From NCBI RefSeq assembly GCF_035944355.1, contig NZ_DASZBH010000010.1, positions 221,206 to 285,205 of the forward strand: a DNA stretch of 64,000 bases, written 5' to 3'. Each line of letters begins with the position of its first letter. Positions within the stretch are counted from its first letter, which is position 1. Under the pieces are notes generated by a model. The model saw only the letters and a program-made list of their open reading frames with translations, was not told the DNA's origin and did not search any database. Origin of the DNA: Frateuria_A sp035944355 (GTDB taxonomy: Bacteria; Pseudomonadota; Gammaproteobacteria; Xanthomonadales; Rhodanobacteraceae). Shown here one piece after another: positions 62,510 through 64,000 of this stretch. A program made the translations under genes and the position numbers.

Positions 62510-62904
62510 CCTTGTGGCGCGGCATTGGCCACAGAACTCAACCGTAGAAATAGATGCTTGTGCGGATTTGGGTAAGCAACTTCGACTTCAACTATAACGC
62601 CAGAGAAGTCGCCCTGTACGTCACACGAATAGTCAATGCCCAGGTGCTGGAAGAGCGCAGGCACCCTGTAATCTGGATCTTGGATCAGGACTAATTCGTG
62701 CCAATCATGGCTGCCGCAGGGGTGTACGAAGCTGCCATGAAAATGCTTGACGAGACAGCCGTGAGTAGTGACCAGGCTGCCAACGAATTGTGCTTTGGAT
62801 TTTACGAGCTCGCTGATGTCGACGTGAGCATATTCGCCTGCAAATGCTGACGAAGCAAGCAAAGTCGATGCTAGCAGTGCTACCAGTCGCGCTGATCTGT
62901 ACAT
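62503..62904 (-). CDS. cassette D: secreted hypothetical protein
   Basis: A 133-residue protein with a signal peptide (residues 1-22, ending SAFAG). The mature chain contains DISELVKSKAQFVGSLVT and conserved-looking His/Cys residues (GCLVKHFHGSFVHPCGSHDW), which could bind metal, and ends APQGP within the attC. The ATG is 2 bases from the attC 5 core, leaving no room for a separate ribosome-binding site. Function unknown. Confidence 0.65.
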   Translation of the reverse strand: MYRSARLVALLASTLLASSAFAGEYAHVDISELVKSKAQFVGSLVTTHGCLVKHFHGSFVHPCGSHDWHELVLIQDPDYRVPALFQHLGIDYSCDVQGDFSGVIVEVEVAYPNPHKHLFLRLSSVANAAPQGP

Positions 62905-62905
62905 G

Positions 62906-62964
62906 AGCCCTAACGCTGGAGTTAAACGACGGCGACGCCGTCCGCCTTGAACGAGTTGTTAGAA
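62906..62964 (-). repeat. attC site 5
   Basis: Minus strand: TCTAACAACTCGTTCAAGGC, pairing arms GGCGGACGG and CCGTCGTTT, end TTAACTCCAGCGTTAGGGC. Cores TCTAAC and GTTAGGG are intact. Confidence 0.92.
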
Positions 62965-63246
62965 CTCTACCACTCGAACAGAACCTGCATGCTCCCCTGT
63001 AAGCATCTTGGCGAATTCCACCGCCTCCGCCAAGGATTCGCCTGGGTGAGATGTCGTGAGAAGGAAATAGGGATCGCTTCCGTCGCCCACCGCTACGTCG
63101 TCAGCAAGGTCCTCAAGCTCGGCCGCGTCTACGCCAACAACACCAAGAAAGACCACGCCTTCCTTTATCCAATCTGCAACAAGCGCCGCGAATTCCGGGC
63201 GCAGCCCGCTTATTGAGTGCACGACGATTTTGCGAGGGGCTGCCAT
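62959..63246 (-). CDS. cassette E: small hypothetical protein (DUF7684-like)
   Basis: A 95-residue cytosolic protein: ALVADWIKEGVVFLGVVGVD, DGSDPYFLLTTSHPGESLAE and AVEFAKMLTGEHAGSVRVVEF. The 'W..xxG..xxxxWGxD... xxTTWHxxExLxE.xxFAK' layout recalls DUF7684 proteins, which are frequent in integron cassettes. Family match is by eye. The ATG follows the attC 6 core by 3 bases. Confidence 0.65.
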   Translation of the reverse strand: MAAPRKIVVHSISGLRPEFAALVADWIKEGVVFLGVVGVDAAELEDLADDVAVGDGSDPYFLLTTSHPGESLAEAVEFAKMLTGEHAGSVRVVEF

Positions 63247-63248
63247 GA

Positions 63249-63313
63249 GTTCTAATGCTTGAGCTAAGCGTCCTGTGCGGCCGAAGCGTGTGATTGAGCG
63301 AGCAGCTTACACC
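63249..63313 (-). repeat. attC site 6 (degenerate)
   Basis: Minus strand: GTGTAAGCTGCTCGCTCAAT, central GGCCGCACAGGACGC region and end TAGCTCAAGCATTAGAAC. The first core reads GTGTAAG instead of GCCTAAC, so recombination here is probably weak. Confidence 0.65.
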
Positions 63314-63335
63314 GCGGGTCCGCTTGAGCGCATAG

Positions 63336-63782
63336 TCAGGAACCACGCGCTTGGCCGGTAGAAGGAACAGAAACAACAACATATGTGAGGCCGCCATGTG
63401 CTAGCACAGTGCATGAGACATTGTAGGACTCTATGCCTCCCCAGCAGAACTCGTAGCTTGTACGACCGGCGACGAACGATTGCACAGCAACGGGTTCGCC
63501 AAGCACGGCGGCGATTTGCTCTATAAGCATGCTCCGATGAAGTGGCAAGCCGAGATGGCTGAGAACGGCGCTTGAAACGGACTCTGGTAGTACTGCTAAG
63601 TCGAGTGCCAGCGACTGAAGTACATCCGAGGAGTTGTTCGGGCGAAGCCACTCGGAAAATCCAATTGCCTCACCAACCCAAGAGCGTCCCATGAACCACC
63701 AATTGGACAAGGCAACGATTTCGGATGCCGGAGCAAACTGCGACAGGCGAAGTTCGCCAAATTGGCTGTGGGAAATAGGCAT
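63336..63782 (-). CDS. cassette F: hypothetical protein
   Basis: A 148-residue protein without signal peptide: FGELRLSQFAPASEIVALSN, WWFMGRSWVGEAIGFSEWL and GGIESYNVSCTVLAHGGLTY. The C-terminal half looks like a small alpha/beta domain. No homologue was recognised. Fourteen bases separate the ATG from attC 7. First complete cassette on the proximal side. Confidence 0.65.
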   Translation of the reverse strand: MPISHSQFGELRLSQFAPASEIVALSNWWFMGRSWVGEAIGFSEWLRPNNSSDVLQSLALDLAVLPESVSSAVLSHLGLPLHRSMLIEQIAAVLGEPVAVQSFVAGRTSYEFCWGGIESYNVSCTVLAHGGLTYVVVSVPSTGQARGS

Positions 63783-63795
63783 ATGCTTTTTCGGT

Positions 63796-63852
63796 GCCTA
63801 ACGCTGGAGTTAAGCGGGCGAAAGCCGTCCGCCTTGAACGGGATGTTAGACA
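63796..63852 (-). repeat. attC site 7 (proximal, next to the IS)
   Basis: Minus strand: TCTAACATCCCGTTCAAGGC, arms GGCGGACGGC and GCCCGCTTA, end ACTCCAGCGTTAGGC. Both cores are intact. It belongs to the next cassette, whose gene has been separated by the IS3 element that starts 9 bases further on. Confidence 0.92.
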
Positions 63853-63860
63853 GCAGACCG

Positions 63861-64000
63861 TGAATCGCCCAGGGTTCCGTAGACACTCAGGACCCTCGTT
63901 GCGCGTAGCGCCGTTCGAACTCTACAGGCGACAGGTCGCCGTTTGAACCGTGGCGGCGTTTGGGGTTGTAGAACATCTCGATGTAGTCGAACACGTCGGC
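63861..64000 (-). mobile_element. IS3-family insertion sequence, OrfB end (runs off the window)
   Basis: TGAATCGCCCAGGGTTCCG at 63861 onward looks like an IS3-family terminal inverted repeat (TGA..CCC). The element continues beyond 64000. It lies inside the integron cassette adjacent to attC 7. Target duplication cannot be checked here. Confidence 0.75.
63887..64000 (-). CDS. IS3-family transposase OrfB, C-terminal part
   Basis: The last 37 codons of OrfB, reading leftward from outside the window: ADVFDYIEMFYNPKRRHGS, then NGDLSPVEFERRYAQRGS and stop at 63887-63889. The YIEMFYNPKRRH and LSPVEFE motifs are characteristic of the integrase-core C-terminus of IS3-family transposases. The DDE residues lie outside the window. 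Confidence 0.9.
   Translation of the reverse strand, partial: ADVFDYIEMFYNPKRRHGSNGDLSPVEFERRYAQRGS

Noticed and set aside
61000..63860. CRISPR array
   Set aside because: Repeat units are 57-104 bases, differ in sequence and flank ORFs; this fits attC sites and not regular spacers.

Overview
The window is a chromosomal segment of a GC-rich gammaproteobacterium, most likely of the Rhodanobacteraceae (Rhodanobacter, Dyella, Luteibacter, Frateuria group; order Lysobacterales/Xanthomonadales). This rests on the strong G+C bias of the core genes, the LacI/TonB-receptor/glycosidase style of sugar locus, the density of c-di-GMP enzymes, and attC sites of the kind known from xanthomonad chromosomal integrons. 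The genus is inferred, not proven.

Layout. 1-5.5 kb: a leftward operon (asnS, MalM-like lipoprotein, small membrane protein, atypical SDR, start of an aldehyde dehydrogenase), then rightward IscA-type protein and the rpsF-rpsR-rplI ribosomal operon. 5.5-8.7 kb: glycine-rich hypothetical, VIT1/CCC1 transporter, DUF3014 protein, thioredoxin-reductase-like flavoprotein. 8.8-18.3 kb: a signalling block of a hybrid histidine kinase, a membrane GGDEF cyclase, a membrane GGDEF-EAL protein and an HWE kinase; the two kinases share an N-terminal sensor arrangement and the two c-di-GMP enzymes converge on a shared CTAG stop. 18.4-31.7 kb: mostly housekeeping and envelope genes (YceI, cupin, ThpR, PepSY, M14 peptidase, ExoIII, phospholipase-D-like, MscS, TypA, YaeQ, RluA-type pseudouridine synthase), then a LuxR remnant.

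32.2-43.5 kb is the most coherent accessory system: a LacI regulator, a perfect 14-bp palindrome over a candidate promoter, a TonB-dependent receptor, a terminator, then four genes joined by ATGA overlaps: two tandem GH65 proteins, an HSL-type esterase and a divergent GH37 trehalase. All six products carry or appear to carry export signals except the regulator. Together they look like uptake and periplasmic breakdown of an alpha-linked glucoside, possibly acylated.

43.6-60.4 kb: PpiB, aminotransferase and malate dehydrogenase, a lipoprotein, a DNA-repair group (AlkB-like, CDF transporter, Nei/Fpg-family, DUF72), an exported methyltransferase, stress-type small proteins, an EAL protein with a dead GGDEF domain, a flavin monooxygenase, an HDOD protein and a luciferase-like flavoprotein.

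60.4-64.0 kb is different: base composition falls, all genes run leftward, and seven attC-like sites separate six small ORFs of unknown function. This is the distal end of an integron cassette array. It is cut at 63861 by an IS3-family element whose OrfB end leaves the window, and its far end abuts an IS3 OrfA remnant. The integrase is not in the window; cassette polarity predicts it beyond 64000.
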